61,679 bases of DNA from Parabacteroides sp. 52 (lineage in GTDB: Bacteria; Bacteroidota; Bacteroidia; Bacteroidales; Tannerellaceae), in contig NZ_QVMG01000013.1 in assembly GCF_010500925.1 (NCBI RefSeq), positions 1 to 61,679 on the forward strand, in the 5' to 3' direction. The notes beneath the pieces were generated by a model. The model saw nothing but the letters and a program-made list of their open reading frames with translations. It was not told where the DNA came from and ran no database searches. How positions within the stretch are numbered: the stretch's first letter is position 1; every line of letters begins with the position of its first letter. A program made the translations under genes and the position numbers. Shown here one piece after another: positions 35,216-44,234 of the stretch.

Positions 35216-36283
35216 ATGAAAACAATGCATTTAAAACGATTCTACAGTCTATTGATTGTGGTTTTATTTATTGCTGTTGCCGGACAGGCACAAGAGAAAT
35301 CGACTGTATATATATTAGCTACCGGGGGCACAATCGCCGGACAAGGTGCCAGCAGTACTTCATCCGGATACAAATCCGGTGTGATCACCGTAGAGCAATT
35401 GTTAAGCGCAGTACCCGGACTGGATCAGGTCGCAACCATTCAGGCGGAACAGGTAGCCAATATTGGTAGTCAGGATATGAATGACCAGGTATGGTTGACA
35501 TTGGCAAAACGCTGCAACGAGTTGTTGAGTCAACCGGATGTAGATGCCATCGTCATCACACACGGGACAGATACACAAGAAGAAACAGCGTATTTCCTGA
35601 ATCTGACGATAAAAAGTGAAAAACCGGTAATCCTGGTTGGCTCCATGCGCCCTTCTACGGCTATCAGTGCCGATGGACCACGGAACATCTACAACGCTGT
35701 TGCCTGTGCTGTCGACAAAGAGTCCAGAAACAAAGGAGTAATGGTCGTTATGGATGATAAAATACTGGGAGCTGATGACCTGACAAAAACCAATACATTG
35801 TATGTAGAAACTTTTCAAAACCCCAATTACGGCCCTTTAGGTATCGTCTATAATGGTAAGCCTATTTATAGCCGTGAATCAATCAAACGCCATACGGTAA
35901 ATTCCGAGTTTGATGTGACTCACCTGGATACATTACCTCCCGTGGAAATCATACTCAGTTATTCCAATGCCTCGGCATTATTTATAAACGCGGCTATCTA
36001 TGCCGGAGCCAAAGGCATTGTGACGGCTGGCGTAGGTAACGGAAACGTGACAACGGTTATGCAAAACGCCATGGCGGATGCAGTCAAAAAAGGGGTGGCT
36101 GTCGTCCGGTCTTCCCGTATCATGACAGGACCGACAACCCAATGGGATGAAGTAGACGATGACACATATGGCTTTGCCACTTCCTGGTTTATTAACCCCT
36201 ATCGCTCGCGCGTCCTACTGATGCTTGCATTGACAAAGACGAACGATCCGAAAGAGATCCAACGTATGTTTGCTGAATACTAA
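35216..36283 (+). CDS. ansB: Type II (periplasmic) L-asparaginase
   Basis: The 355-residue enzyme hydrolyses asparagine to aspartate and ammonia. A Sec signal peptide (VVLFIAVAGQAQ) sends it to the periplasm. Catalytic Thr sites are in LATGGTIAGQG and in ITHGTDTQEETAYFL (Thr-Asp pair with Lys later). GSMRPSTAISADGPRN and GIVTAGVGNGN are typical. It follows aspD by 35 bases. In this operon it would produce aspartate outside the inner membrane for AspT to import. Confidence 0.94.
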   Translation: MKTMHLKRFYSLLIVVLFIAVAGQAQEKSTVYILATGGTIAGQGASSTSSGYKSGVITVEQLLSAVPGLDQVATIQAEQVANIGSQDMNDQVWLTLAKRCNELLSQPDVDAIVITHGTDTQEETAYFLNLTIKSEKPVILVGSMRPSTAISADGPRNIYNAVACAVDKESRNKGVMVVMDDKILGADDLTKTNTLYVETFQNPNYGPLGIVYNGKPIYSRESIKRHTVNSEFDVTHLDTLPPVEIILSYSNASALFINAAIYAGAKGIVTAGVGNGNVTTVMQNAMADAVKKGVAVVRSSRIMTGPTTQWDEVDDDTYGFATSWFINPYRSRVLLMLALTKTNDPKEIQRMFAEY

Positions 36284-36300
36284 ATAAAAAAACAATGGTT

Positions 36301-37386
36301 ATGAAACGATTTCATCTATTTATAGGCATATGCCTGTTTGGCATCCCAATATATGCCCAACACAAAGACAGTGAGACAATCCTGCAACGTATCATTTGGG
36401 ATGACAAGATGTTGAACATTATGGTAGATACACGTGTCGATTACCAAATGGATGGGGAGAAAGACAAACTGGAGGATGCTTTCTTTCATGGACATACACT
36501 CAAACTCTGGGTGGCAGGTGAAATCATTCCGGGTATTCGTTACCGGATAAGACACCGATTAAACAAACCACAAACGCCTCTGCGGGAAGGGTTTTCAGGA
36601 GCTACCGACCATGCCTGGATCGCCTTCGACGCCGGTAAAAGATGGACCTTTACCATCGGTAAACAATCGGTTCAGTTGGGTACCTTCGAATACGATTACA
36701 ATCCGGCAGATATTTATCTGCCAACGATGGTATATAACGACTTCGATGGATATAAACTCGGTCTGAATGTGGCTTATCATTTCCTGGGGCAAACATTGAA
36801 TGTGCAATTCGTCAACTCGGATGCTCCTCAATTTGCCTCGGAAGAGTACAAAAACAAATCATTGGGCATAAATACGTTATGGGAAGGAAATCTGTTTAAT
36901 GGCTTATTGAAGACCCGATGGGGATATGGCGCTTTTCAACACAAGAAAACGAAGTTCTACAACTGGATTACGGCCGGTACCCAAGTCAACGTAGGTAAAA
37001 TAACGGCTGAATTGGATTATTACTACGGAAACCGCAATATGGATTACGGAGCCGATGTAAATGATACCGACCTGGGTACCCGCTATGTAAACGACCAGTC
37101 TGCCGCTGTGAACATAAAATACAATGCCGGCAAATGGAAACCTTTTATCAAAGGGACCTGGGATCAACGCCGTGACAAGGTATATGCAAGTAATGCCTAT
37201 GAAACTCTGGGCATACAGGCAGCGGTAGAATTTTATCCTTTCACGAATCAATACATAAAAGACCTGCGTTTTCATGTCTTATACGGCTATTCTTCCATGA
37301 ATTTTCAGGGACATTTCAGTCTACAGGATACTAAAAACAAACATACGGCACTCATTGGTACCCGTTGGTTATTTAAAGCCAAATAA
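36301..37386 (+). CDS. Outer-membrane porin-like protein
   Basis: The 361-residue product has a signal peptide (GICLFGIPIYAQ) and alternating beta-strand sequence through to a final WLFKAK. Strands such as GEIIPGIRYRIRHRLNK and KRWTFTIGKQSVQLGTFEYDYN resemble the phosphate-selective porin O/P group and alginate-type porins of Bacteroidetes. An ATG at 36295 two codons upstream is also possible. It closes the aspT-aspD-ansB operon 17 bases after ansB, so it may admit asparagine, aspartate or peptides; this is inferred only from position. Confidence 0.75.
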   Translation: MKRFHLFIGICLFGIPIYAQHKDSETILQRIIWDDKMLNIMVDTRVDYQMDGEKDKLEDAFFHGHTLKLWVAGEIIPGIRYRIRHRLNKPQTPLREGFSGATDHAWIAFDAGKRWTFTIGKQSVQLGTFEYDYNPADIYLPTMVYNDFDGYKLGLNVAYHFLGQTLNVQFVNSDAPQFASEEYKNKSLGINTLWEGNLFNGLLKTRWGYGAFQHKKTKFYNWITAGTQVNVGKITAELDYYYGNRNMDYGADVNDTDLGTRYVNDQSAAVNIKYNAGKWKPFIKGTWDQRRDKVYASNAYETLGIQAAVEFYPFTNQYIKDLRFHVLYGYSSMNFQGHFSLQDTKNKHTALIGTRWLFKAK

Positions 37387-37419
37387 CAGTTGCCTCTACA
37401 CTTTTGTTAGAGATATTTT

Positions 37420-37507
37420 AGTGTTGATAGCTATCGTCAGTACTGATGATAACTATCGTTACTACTGACGATAGCTATCGTTACTACTGACGATAGCTAT
37501 CAACACT
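37420..37507. repeat. Four-dyad array D, same layout, different sequence
   Basis: Four abutting 22-nt dyads (37420-37441, 37442-37463, 37464-37485, 37486-37507) are centred on GATAGCTATC or GATAACTATC. Their centres are exactly 22 nt apart. The outer 27 bases at each end form a perfect inverted repeat. The 4 x 22 plan is the same as arrays A, B and C, but the sequence is unrelated (units start ACT and not ATTG). It lies between the porin gene and the dehydrogenase gene. Confidence 0.92.
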
Positions 37508-37557
37508 AAAATTGTCCCGACTTTTTCTTATCTTTAGGCCTTTAAATTGAAAAAAAT

Positions 37558-38442
37558 ATGTTCCGTAAACTTGTAGCTATAGAACCCATAAGCCTGACAC
37601 CTTCGGCAGAGAAAGAATTGTATTCTTTTGCAAATGAAGTAATTATACACACAGACATACCAGCAGACGACGACGAAATAGCCGCCCGCATAGGAGATGC
37701 AGACGCAGTACTTTTGAGTTATACCTCGCACATCAACCGTTCGGTCTTGGAAAAATGTCCGTATGTCCAATACATTGGTATGTGCTGTTCCCTCTATTCA
37801 CCGGAAAGTGCCAATGTGGATATCCATTATGCCAACGAACAAGGCATTACCGTTACAGGGATCCGCGACTACGGCGATGAAGGGGTGGTCGAGTATGTCA
37901 TCAGTGAATTGGTACGCTGCCTGCACGGCTTTCAACAAGAACCATGGGAAGGTATGCCGCGTGAGATTACCGGATTGAAGGCCGGCATTATCGGACTGGG
38001 CAAGTCCGGTGGCATGATAGGAGACGCTCTGAGGTTCTTTGGTGCCGACATTTCCTATTTTGCCCGGAGCGAAAAAGAGGATGCCCGGGCCAAAGGGTAT
38101 CGTTTTTTACCCCTGGACGAATTACTTTCCACCAGTGAAGTAGTCTGCTGTTGCCTCAATAAAAACACCGTTTTACTACACGAGGCCGAGTTTAAACGAT
38201 TAGGGAATAAGAAGATACTATTCAACACAGGACTGTCACCGGCATGGGACGAGTCCGCTTTTACCCAATGGTTGGAAGGGGATAATCTTTGTTTTTGCGA
38301 TACGGTCGGAGCATTAGGCGGCACACACCTACTCCACCACCCTCATGTACGCTGCATGCAGGTATCGACCGGCCGTACCCTGCAGGCGTTTGACCGCCTG
38401 AGTGAAAAGGTATTGGCCAATCTATCAGAATACAATCGGTGA
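37558..38442 (+). CDS. D-2-hydroxyacid dehydrogenase-like NAD(P) protein
   Basis: The 294-residue protein has the two Rossmann-type lobes of D-isomer-specific 2-hydroxyacid dehydrogenases. The dinucleotide motif is GIIGLGKSGGMIGDAL (about residues 142-157) and the N-terminal lobe has ADAVLLSYTSHINRSVLE. The catalytic positions look altered. Where the family has N-x-x-R-G, it reads NTGLSPAWDESAF, so the substrate-binding Arg seems absent, and the usual Glu region reads CFCDTVGALGG. A role as reductase of an unusual substrate or as a non-enzymatic protein is open. Its end overlaps the end of the convergent aspartate dehydrogenase gene by 18 bp. Confidence 0.75.
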   Translation: MFRKLVAIEPISLTPSAEKELYSFANEVIIHTDIPADDDEIAARIGDADAVLLSYTSHINRSVLEKCPYVQYIGMCCSLYSPESANVDIHYANEQGITVTGIRDYGDEGVVEYVISELVRCLHGFQQEPWEGMPREITGLKAGIIGLGKSGGMIGDALRFFGADISYFARSEKEDARAKGYRFLPLDELLSTSEVVCCCLNKNTVLLHEAEFKRLGNKKILFNTGLSPAWDESAFTQWLEGDNLCFCDTVGALGGTHLLHHPHVRCMQVSTGRTLQAFDRLSEKVLANLSEYNR

Positions 38443-39213
38443 GGTGATATTAATCAGGGTATTCACAACCGACCATCCGGCGATATCCGCGGTGGCACTA
38501 TAGACGTCTACAACAGCATGTACCTGCTCGTTCTTGATCTCTACCCGTTGGGTGTCGCCCACAAATCCGGGGGTAGACTGCATACGCACCTGCATATTTT
38601 CCGGGCCAACCGACGCCAGGGAAGCGGCAACGGCTACATTGACCTTGGTGGGAAACATCTGTATGGCTTCGGTCGCATTTCCTGAGAAGACGATGCGTTG
38701 TTCCGTCTGCAAAGCATCGTCATAAACGGCTGTCCCTTTCAAAGCGTTCGGTCCTTTCTCATTGAAGAAACGGGCAGAGGCATTGCCCATCAAAAAGGCT
38801 GTTCTCAACACATCAAACCCGCCGGTAGCCCCCGACACAGGGTATACCCTCTTTCCGTTTGCCCGGGCAGCCTCCTGTACCTCCTGGTAAAAGGCCGCAT
38901 CGGCCAAAGCGCCTATCGACAAGGTGATGATAGAGGTACCATTCTGCAACGCAGGCAAAGCTATTTCTCGCATCGCTGCCGGAGAAGCGGATTCTACCAG
39001 ATAGTCAGGCTTTAATGCCAACAACTCCTGCCAGCTTCCACAGGCCACACAAGATCTTCCGTGTTGCTGCATCTTCATCACTATACGCTCTGCTTTTGCA
39101 ACTGTACGCGAATAAACACCAATCAAATCATATTCAGGCAACAAGCCTTTGACAACTGCATCCGCTACAATATCGGCCAGTCGTCCACATCCGACAATAA
39201 CTAACTTATTCAT
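38425..39213 (-). CDS. nadX: L-aspartate dehydrogenase
   Basis: The 262-residue enzyme oxidises aspartate to iminoaspartate or oxaloacetate plus ammonia with NAD(P). It begins with the Rossmann motif MNKLVIVGCGRLADIVADAV. Further on, ESASPAAMREIALPAL, GATGGFDVLRTA (active-site region) and KVNVAVAASLA are characteristic of the NadX/AspDH family. With asparaginase and AspD close by, the region concentrates aspartate metabolism. A -7 box ends only five bases before the ATG, so the mRNA may have almost no leader. The 3' end overlaps the convergent dehydrogenase gene. Confidence 0.85.
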   Translation of the reverse strand: MNKLVIVGCGRLADIVADAVVKGLLPEYDLIGVYSRTVAKAERIVMKMQQHGRSCVACGSWQELLALKPDYLVESASPAAMREIALPALQNGTSIITLSIGALADAAFYQEVQEAARANGKRVYPVSGATGGFDVLRTAFLMGNASARFFNEKGPNALKGTAVYDDALQTEQRIVFSGNATEAIQMFPTKVNVAVAASLASVGPENMQVRMQSTPGFVGDTQRVEIKNEQVHAVVDVYSATADIAGWSVVNTLINITSPIVF

Positions 39214-39218
39214 GCGGG

Positions 39219-39226
39219 CAAAGGTA
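39219..39226 (-). promoter_or_regulatory. Candidate -7 box of nadX
   Basis: CAAAGGTA, read TACCTTTG on the minus strand, matches TAnnTTTG. It is five bases from the start codon, which predicts a leaderless or nearly leaderless mRNA. Confidence 0.45.
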
Positions 39227-39296
39227 ATAATTGAACCCTAAATTAAAAACATCGTTGGTTTTATCTTTCTTTCTTCAACAATATAAGGTATTTTTT

Positions 39297-39304
39297 TACC
39301 TTTG
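39297..39304 (+). promoter_or_regulatory. Candidate -7 box of the nucleotidyltransferase gene
   Basis: TACCTTTG matches TAnnTTTG 36 bases before the ATG at 39341. Together with the nadX box it makes a divergent promoter region. Confidence 0.55.
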
Positions 39305-39340
39305 TGATTCAATTTAAAAACACTATTAAAGAAAGAAACT

Positions 39341-40243
39341 ATGAAACCTACTTTGTTTGTTTTGGCCGCCGGAATGGGTAGCCGTTACGGAGGATTAAAA
39401 CAATTGGATGGATTGGGTCCAAACGGTGAAACAATTATGGACTATTCCATCTACGATGCAATCCGTGGTGGATTCGGAAAACTGGTATTTGTTATCCGTG
39501 AATATTTTGAAAAAGATTTTCGTGAAAAGATCGTTTCAAAGTATGAGAATCATATTCCGGTAGAAGTTGTATTCCAGGAACTGGATAAACTGCCGGCAGG
39601 ATTTACGGTACCTGAAGGACGGGAAAAACCCTGGGGAACCAACCATGCCGTACTGATGGGAAAAGACGTGATCAACGAACCTTTTGCTGTAATCAATGCA
39701 GACGACTTTTACGGACGCGACAGCTTCGCCGTCTTGGGCAAACAACTCTCCCAGATGGAAGGAACTAAAAATGATTATTGCATGATTGGATACCGTGTTG
39801 GAAACACCTTGAGTGAAAGCGGTTCCGTTGCCCGGGGTGTTTGCGAAACCAATACTGAAGGGTATCTGACAGGCGTAGTGGAACGTACGGCTATCGAAAA
39901 GATTGATGACGAAATCCAGTTCATCGACGAAAACGGTCAAAAGGTCGTTCTTACTCCCAATACACCCGTTTCGATGAATATGTGGGGATTCACTCCCGAC
40001 TATTTCAAGTATTCGGAAGACTACTTCATTCACTTCTTGCAAGCGAATATGGGTAATCTGAAAAGCGAATACTTCATTCCATTGATGGTCAATGAGCTCA
40101 TCACCAAAGGAACTGCCAAAGTAAAAGTACTGGACACCACTTCCAAATGGTTCGGTGTAACCTATGCGGACGACCGTCAGGGGGTAGTAGATAAGATCCA
40201 AGCCTTGGTAGACGCCGGTGAATATCCGAATAAATTATTCTAA
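39341..40243 (+). CDS. Sugar-phosphate nucleotidyltransferase-like protein
   Basis: The 300-residue protein has the NTP_transferase fold. It starts LFVLAAGMGSRYGGLKQLDGLG, a variant of the G-x-G-(S/T)-R-x-x-P-K nucleotide-binding signature with Gln in place of Pro-Lys. The metal-binding Asp pair is VINADDFYGRDSF. The substrate is not evident. It is followed by glyA after 18 bases, so the two are probably co-transcribed, although no metabolic link is obvious. Confidence 0.8.
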   Translation: MKPTLFVLAAGMGSRYGGLKQLDGLGPNGETIMDYSIYDAIRGGFGKLVFVIREYFEKDFREKIVSKYENHIPVEVVFQELDKLPAGFTVPEGREKPWGTNHAVLMGKDVINEPFAVINADDFYGRDSFAVLGKQLSQMEGTKNDYCMIGYRVGNTLSESGSVARGVCETNTEGYLTGVVERTAIEKIDDEIQFIDENGQKVVLTPNTPVSMNMWGFTPDYFKYSEDYFIHFLQANMGNLKSEYFIPLMVNELITKGTAKVKVLDTTSKWFGVTYADDRQGVVDKIQALVDAGEYPNKLF

Positions 40244-40261
40244 TAACCAATTTTAGAGGTA

Positions 40262-41542
40262 ATGAAAAGAGATACTATCATTTTTGACATTATTGAGAAA
40301 GAAAAGCAACGCCAATTGAAAGGGATTGAGTTGATTGCTTCAGAGAACTTTGTGAGTGACCAGGTGATGGAAGCCATGGGCAGCGTTCTAACCAACAAAT
40401 ATGCGGAAGGGTATCCCGGGAAGCGTTATTATGGGGGATGTGAAGTAGTCGACCAAAGTGAAACCATCGCTATTGAGCGATTGAAAGAACTCTTCCATGC
40501 AGAATGGGCCAACGTACAACCTCACTCAGGGGCACAAGCGAACGCAGCCGTATTCTTAGCCTTGATGAATCCGGGAGATACCTTCCTCGGATTGAATCTC
40601 TCCCATGGCGGGCACTTATCTCACGGTTCACCTGTAAACAGTTCCGGTATTCTTTATCACGCCACGGAATACAATGTAAAAGAAGATACAGGTCGGGTCG
40701 ATTATGATCAGATGGAAGAAGTAGCTCTGCGTGAAAAACCGAAATTAATTGTAGGAGGAGGTTCGGCTTACTCCCGCGAATGGGATTACAAACGGATGCG
40801 TGAAATAGCGGATAAGGTAGGTGCTTTATTGATGATTGACATGGCTCACCCGGCCGGGTTGATTGCAGCAGGCCTACTGAACAATCCGTTAGAGTATGCC
40901 CATGTGGTCACTTCGACTACACACAAAACCTTACGCGGCCCGCGCGGAGGTATCATCCTATTGGGTAAAGACTTTGAAAACCCCTGGGGTAAAAAGACTC
41001 CCAAAGGAGAGATTAAGATGATGTCTCAGTTATTGGATTCCGCCGTATTCCCTGGTATCCAGGGAGGACCACTGGAACATGTGATCGCAGCGAAAGCGGT
41101 TTCTTTTGGAGAAGCATTAGAGCCGGGTTATAAAACCTATCAATCCCAAGTAAAAGCCAATGCTGCCGCATTAGCAAAGGCGTTTATGGACAAAGGATAT
41201 AAAATCATTTCCGATGGAACAGACAATCACAGTATGCTGATCGACCTGCGCACCAAGTTCCCAGAACTTACAGGTAAAGTAGCCGAGAAAGCATTGGTTG
41301 CTGCCGACATTACCGTAAATAAAAATATGGTACCCTTCGACAGTCGCTCTGCTTTCCAAACATCCGGTATCCGGGTCGGTACACCGGCTATCACAACACG
41401 GGGTGCCAAAGAACCTTTAATGGGTGAGATTGTAGAACTTATGGATACAGTCTTGGCGGCACCTGCATGTGATAAGACGATTCAGTCTGTGCATGAGAAG
41501 GTGAACAACATCATGAAAGACTATCCTCTTTTTGCCTGGTAA
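40262..41542 (+). CDS. glyA: Serine hydroxymethyltransferase
   Basis: The 426-residue PLP enzyme interconverts serine and glycine with tetrahydrofolate, the main source of one-carbon units. The PLP lysine is K222 in [41 protein letters not shown] and [13 protein letters not shown] are diagnostic. The late [13 protein letters not shown] closes the active site. An AGAGGT stretch ends just before the ATG and resembles a ribosome-binding site, which is uncommon in this group. A terminator follows. Confidence 0.97.
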   Translation: MKRDTIIFDIIEKEKQRQLKGIELIASENFVSDQVMEAMGSVLTNKYAEGYPGKRYYGGCEVVDQSETIAIERLKELFHAEWANVQPHSGAQANAAVFLALMNPGDTFLGLNLSHGGHLSHGSPVNSSGILYHATEYNVKEDTGRVDYDQMEEVALREKPKLIVGGGSAYSREWDYKRMREIADKVGALLMIDMAHPAGLIAAGLLNNPLEYAHVVTSTTHKTLRGPRGGIILLGKDFENPWGKKTPKGEIKMMSQLLDSAVFPGIQGGPLEHVIAAKAVSFGEALEPGYKTYQSQVKANAAALAKAFMDKGYKIISDGTDNHSMLIDLRTKFPELTGKVAEKALVAADITVNKNMVPFDSRSAFQTSGIRVGTPAITTRGAKEPLMGEIVELMDTVLAAPACDKTIQSVHEKVNNIMKDYPLFAW

Positions 41543-41562
41543 GAATCAAAACAGAATTGAAT

Positions 41563-41590
41563 AAGGGGGTGACCTCCCGGTCGCCCTCTT
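41563..41590 (+). terminator. glyA terminator
   Basis: A 12-bp stem with two G-U pairs (563-574 with 579-590) and a four-base loop is followed by TTTCTTTTA. It ends the nucleotidyltransferase-glyA unit. Confidence 0.75.
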
Positions 41591-41631
41591 TCTTTTACTT
41601 CACACGTCAAACAATCAAAAAACAATAAAAC

Positions 41632-43983
41632 ATGAAAAAACTCTTTGTTACACTCTGTGCCGGCATGGCACTCTGCCTGTTGCCTTCCTGTGAGGAAGTC
41701 CCAACCAAACAAATGTCTTACAACCAAGGCATCAACATCATTCCGGCTCCTGTCAGCCTGGTGCAAAACGAGGGCAGTTATAAACTGAAGAAAAACACAA
41801 CCTTCTTCGCAACAACAGATGAAGCAACAACAGTTGCCAAGTACTTTGCTTCACGTATGCAGACAGCTACCGGTTACTCTTTTCAGATAGACAACACGGA
41901 AGATTTAAAAGATATATCTTTACTAATTGATAAAACCCTGGAAGTAAACGAAGAAGGATATACATTGGAGGTTACTCCTAAAGGGGTTATCATTAAAGCA
42001 CAAACAGCCCAGGGTCTATTCTACGGTATGCAAACATTTTTGCAATTATTGCCGGCAGAGATCGAGAGCCCTTCTGTGGTAAAAGGCATTGCCTGGACCG
42101 CCCCTGCCGTAACAATAAAAGATGAACCTCGCTTCGGATACCGGGGTATAATGCTGGATCCCTGTCGTCACTTTATGCCTTTGGAATATGTAAAGAAACA
42201 CCTGGATGTATTGGCGTTATTCAAGATAAATCGTATGCACTGGCACCTCACCGATGACCAGGGATGGCGTATTGAAATAAAAAAATACCCCAAATTGACC
42301 GAAGTGGGTGCCAAACGTATCGAAGGAGAAGGGTTTGAACACGGTGGATATTATACGCAGGAAGAGATAAAAGAAATCGTTCAATACGCTGCGGATCGTT
42401 TTATCACAGTGATCCCTGAAATAGAATTACCGGGACACGAGATGGCTGCTATTGCCGCTTATCCGGAACTGTCTTGCAAAGGAGAGCCGGGAACCCCTCG
42501 TATCATCTGGGGCGTGGAAGACATCGTCTTATGTGCCGGCAAAGAAAGTACGTTTGAATTTCTGGAAGATATATTTGCCGAAGTCGTTCCACTTTTCCCC
42601 AGCGAATATATTCATATTGGTGGGGACGAATGTCCTAAAAAAGAATGGGCTAAATGTCCTTTATGCCAGAAACGCATCAAAGAAGAAGGATTAAAAGCAG
42701 AACACGGTCACAGTGCGGAAGAACGTCTGCAAAGTTATTTCGTACAACGGATGGAAAAGTTCCTGGCAGAGAAATACAATAAAAAAATTATTGGCTGGGA
42801 TGAAATATTAGAAGGCGGTCTGGCTCCTACGGCTACGGTGATGTCCTGGCGCGGAGAAGCCGGAGGTATTGCTGCAGCGAGCATGAATCATGAAGTTATT
42901 ATGACTCCGGCAGGAAACGGAATGTATATTGACACTTTCCAAGGAGATCCCAAGATCGAGCCGGTATCTATCGGAGGATATAACTTATTGGAGAAAGTAT
43001 ATAACTACAACCCGGTACCGGACACTTTGATGAAACAGGACAAAGGACATTTCGTCAAAGGAGTACAGGCGAACACCTGGTCTGAATATATGTACAACGA
43101 AGACATCCGCGAATATCGTATCTATCCCCGTGCCTTGGCCCTGGCAGAAATAGCCTGGACTGCTCTGGACAGAAAAGATTATAAAGATTTTGAACGTCGC
43201 ATCGAGAATGCCTATGTACGTTTGGACGGGCATGCCATCAATTACCATATTCCACAGCCGGAACAGCCCAACGGTTCATGCAACTTTGTAGCTTTCACAG
43301 ATAAAACATCCCTGACTTTCAAAACAACCCGCCCGATCAAGATGGTATATACATTGGACGAAAGCGAACCGACACCGGAATCTACTATTTATGAGAGTCC
43401 GATCGAATTCACAGAGTCAGCAATCCTAAAGATTCGTTCCGTCCTGCCTTCCGGCAAGATGAGCCCTACCCGTACAATCGCAGTGGAAAAACAAACGTTG
43501 CTACCTGCAAAAGAGGTAGAGAAGGTAAATCCGGGATTAAAGATGGAAGTCACCTATGGGTATTTCCTGGATGTGGAACCACTCAAAGAGGCTAAAGAAT
43601 GGAAAACATCTACAATCAAGTCTCTGCGGGAAATCAGATCCGTTGAAAAGACAGACGAATCCATGCGTGGCGTTAAGCAATATGCATCTGTAGCTACCGG
43701 TTATGTGAATATACCCGAAGACGGCGTCTATTTCATTTCGTCAGATAATGAAGAGGTATGGATCGACGGTAAGTTATTAGTGAACAACAAAGGAGAAACG
43801 AAACGTTTCTCCCGGCATGACAATTCGATAGCCCTGGCGAAAGGATTGCACGAAATAAAAGTCGTATTCCTGGGACATATTATCGGAGGATGGCCTTCAA
43901 ACTGGAACACCGGACAAGTATCTTTGCGTAAGTCTGATGCAGAGAAGTTTAGCCGGATTACACCTGAAATGTTATTCTATTAA
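41632..43983 (+). CDS. Family 20 beta-N-acetylhexosaminidase, lipoprotein
   Basis: The 783-residue enzyme removes terminal beta-GlcNAc or GalNAc by substrate-assisted catalysis. A lipobox (LLPSC) anchors it. The GH20 N-terminal domain (about 35-150) comes first, followed by the TIM barrel with MHWHLTDDQGWRIEIKKYP and the catalytic pair D332-E333 in IHIGGDECPKKEW. A chitobiase-type C-terminal segment (about 545-610) and a PA14-like beta domain (about 660-770, YVNIPEDGVYFISSDNEEVWIDG) end it. It is monocistronic, with no SusCD pair nearby. Likely targets are host glycans or murein fragments. Confidence 0.93.
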   Translation: MKKLFVTLCAGMALCLLPSCEEVPTKQMSYNQGINIIPAPVSLVQNEGSYKLKKNTTFFATTDEATTVAKYFASRMQTATGYSFQIDNTEDLKDISLLIDKTLEVNEEGYTLEVTPKGVIIKAQTAQGLFYGMQTFLQLLPAEIESPSVVKGIAWTAPAVTIKDEPRFGYRGIMLDPCRHFMPLEYVKKHLDVLALFKINRMHWHLTDDQGWRIEIKKYPKLTEVGAKRIEGEGFEHGGYYTQEEIKEIVQYAADRFITVIPEIELPGHEMAAIAAYPELSCKGEPGTPRIIWGVEDIVLCAGKESTFEFLEDIFAEVVPLFPSEYIHIGGDECPKKEWAKCPLCQKRIKEEGLKAEHGHSAEERLQSYFVQRMEKFLAEKYNKKIIGWDEILEGGLAPTATVMSWRGEAGGIAAASMNHEVIMTPAGNGMYIDTFQGDPKIEPVSIGGYNLLEKVYNYNPVPDTLMKQDKGHFVKGVQANTWSEYMYNEDIREYRIYPRALALAEIAWTALDRKDYKDFERRIENAYVRLDGHAINYHIPQPEQPNGSCNFVAFTDKTSLTFKTTRPIKMVYTLDESEPTPESTIYESPIEFTESAILKIRSVLPSGKMSPTRTIAVEKQTLLPAKEVEKVNPGLKMEVTYGYFLDVEPLKEAKEWKTSTIKSLREIRSVEKTDESMRGVKQYASVATGYVNIPEDGVYFISSDNEEVWIDGKLLVNNKGETKRFSRHDNSIALAKGLHEIKVVFLGHIIGGWPSNWNTGQVSLRKSDAEKFSRITPEMLFY

Positions 43984-44001
43984 TAGAATAGAAACAAAAT
44001 A

Positions 44002-44057
44002 AAAAAGGCGTTAAACATACGGACGTATTTATACTTCCGTATGTTTAACGCCTTTTT
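44002..44057. terminator. Strong terminator after GH20 gene
   Basis: A perfect 22-bp stem (44002-44023 with 44036-44057), containing GGCGTTAAACATACGGA, has A's on one side and T's on the other. It is one of the strongest hairpins in the window. Confidence 0.93.
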
Positions 44058-44190
44058 CATTCCCTATCCTCTTCCTAAGGCCTATGTATTTTATATACAA
44101 AGAAGAAAACATCGATTCATTAAAACAGGCTTTTCATTAAAATAAACTTAAATTGACTGAGAAAAACTTCTCCTGTTTGAACTTTATTAA

Positions 44191-44198
44191 TACATTTG
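44191..44198 (+). promoter_or_regulatory. Candidate -7 box of the response-regulator/kinase gene
   Basis: TACATTTG matches TAnnTTTG 36 bases before the ATG at 44235. Confidence 0.55.
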
Positions 44199-44234
44199 TC
44201 TAATAAACATATTTAAGAAAAGCATAGTCGCCTA

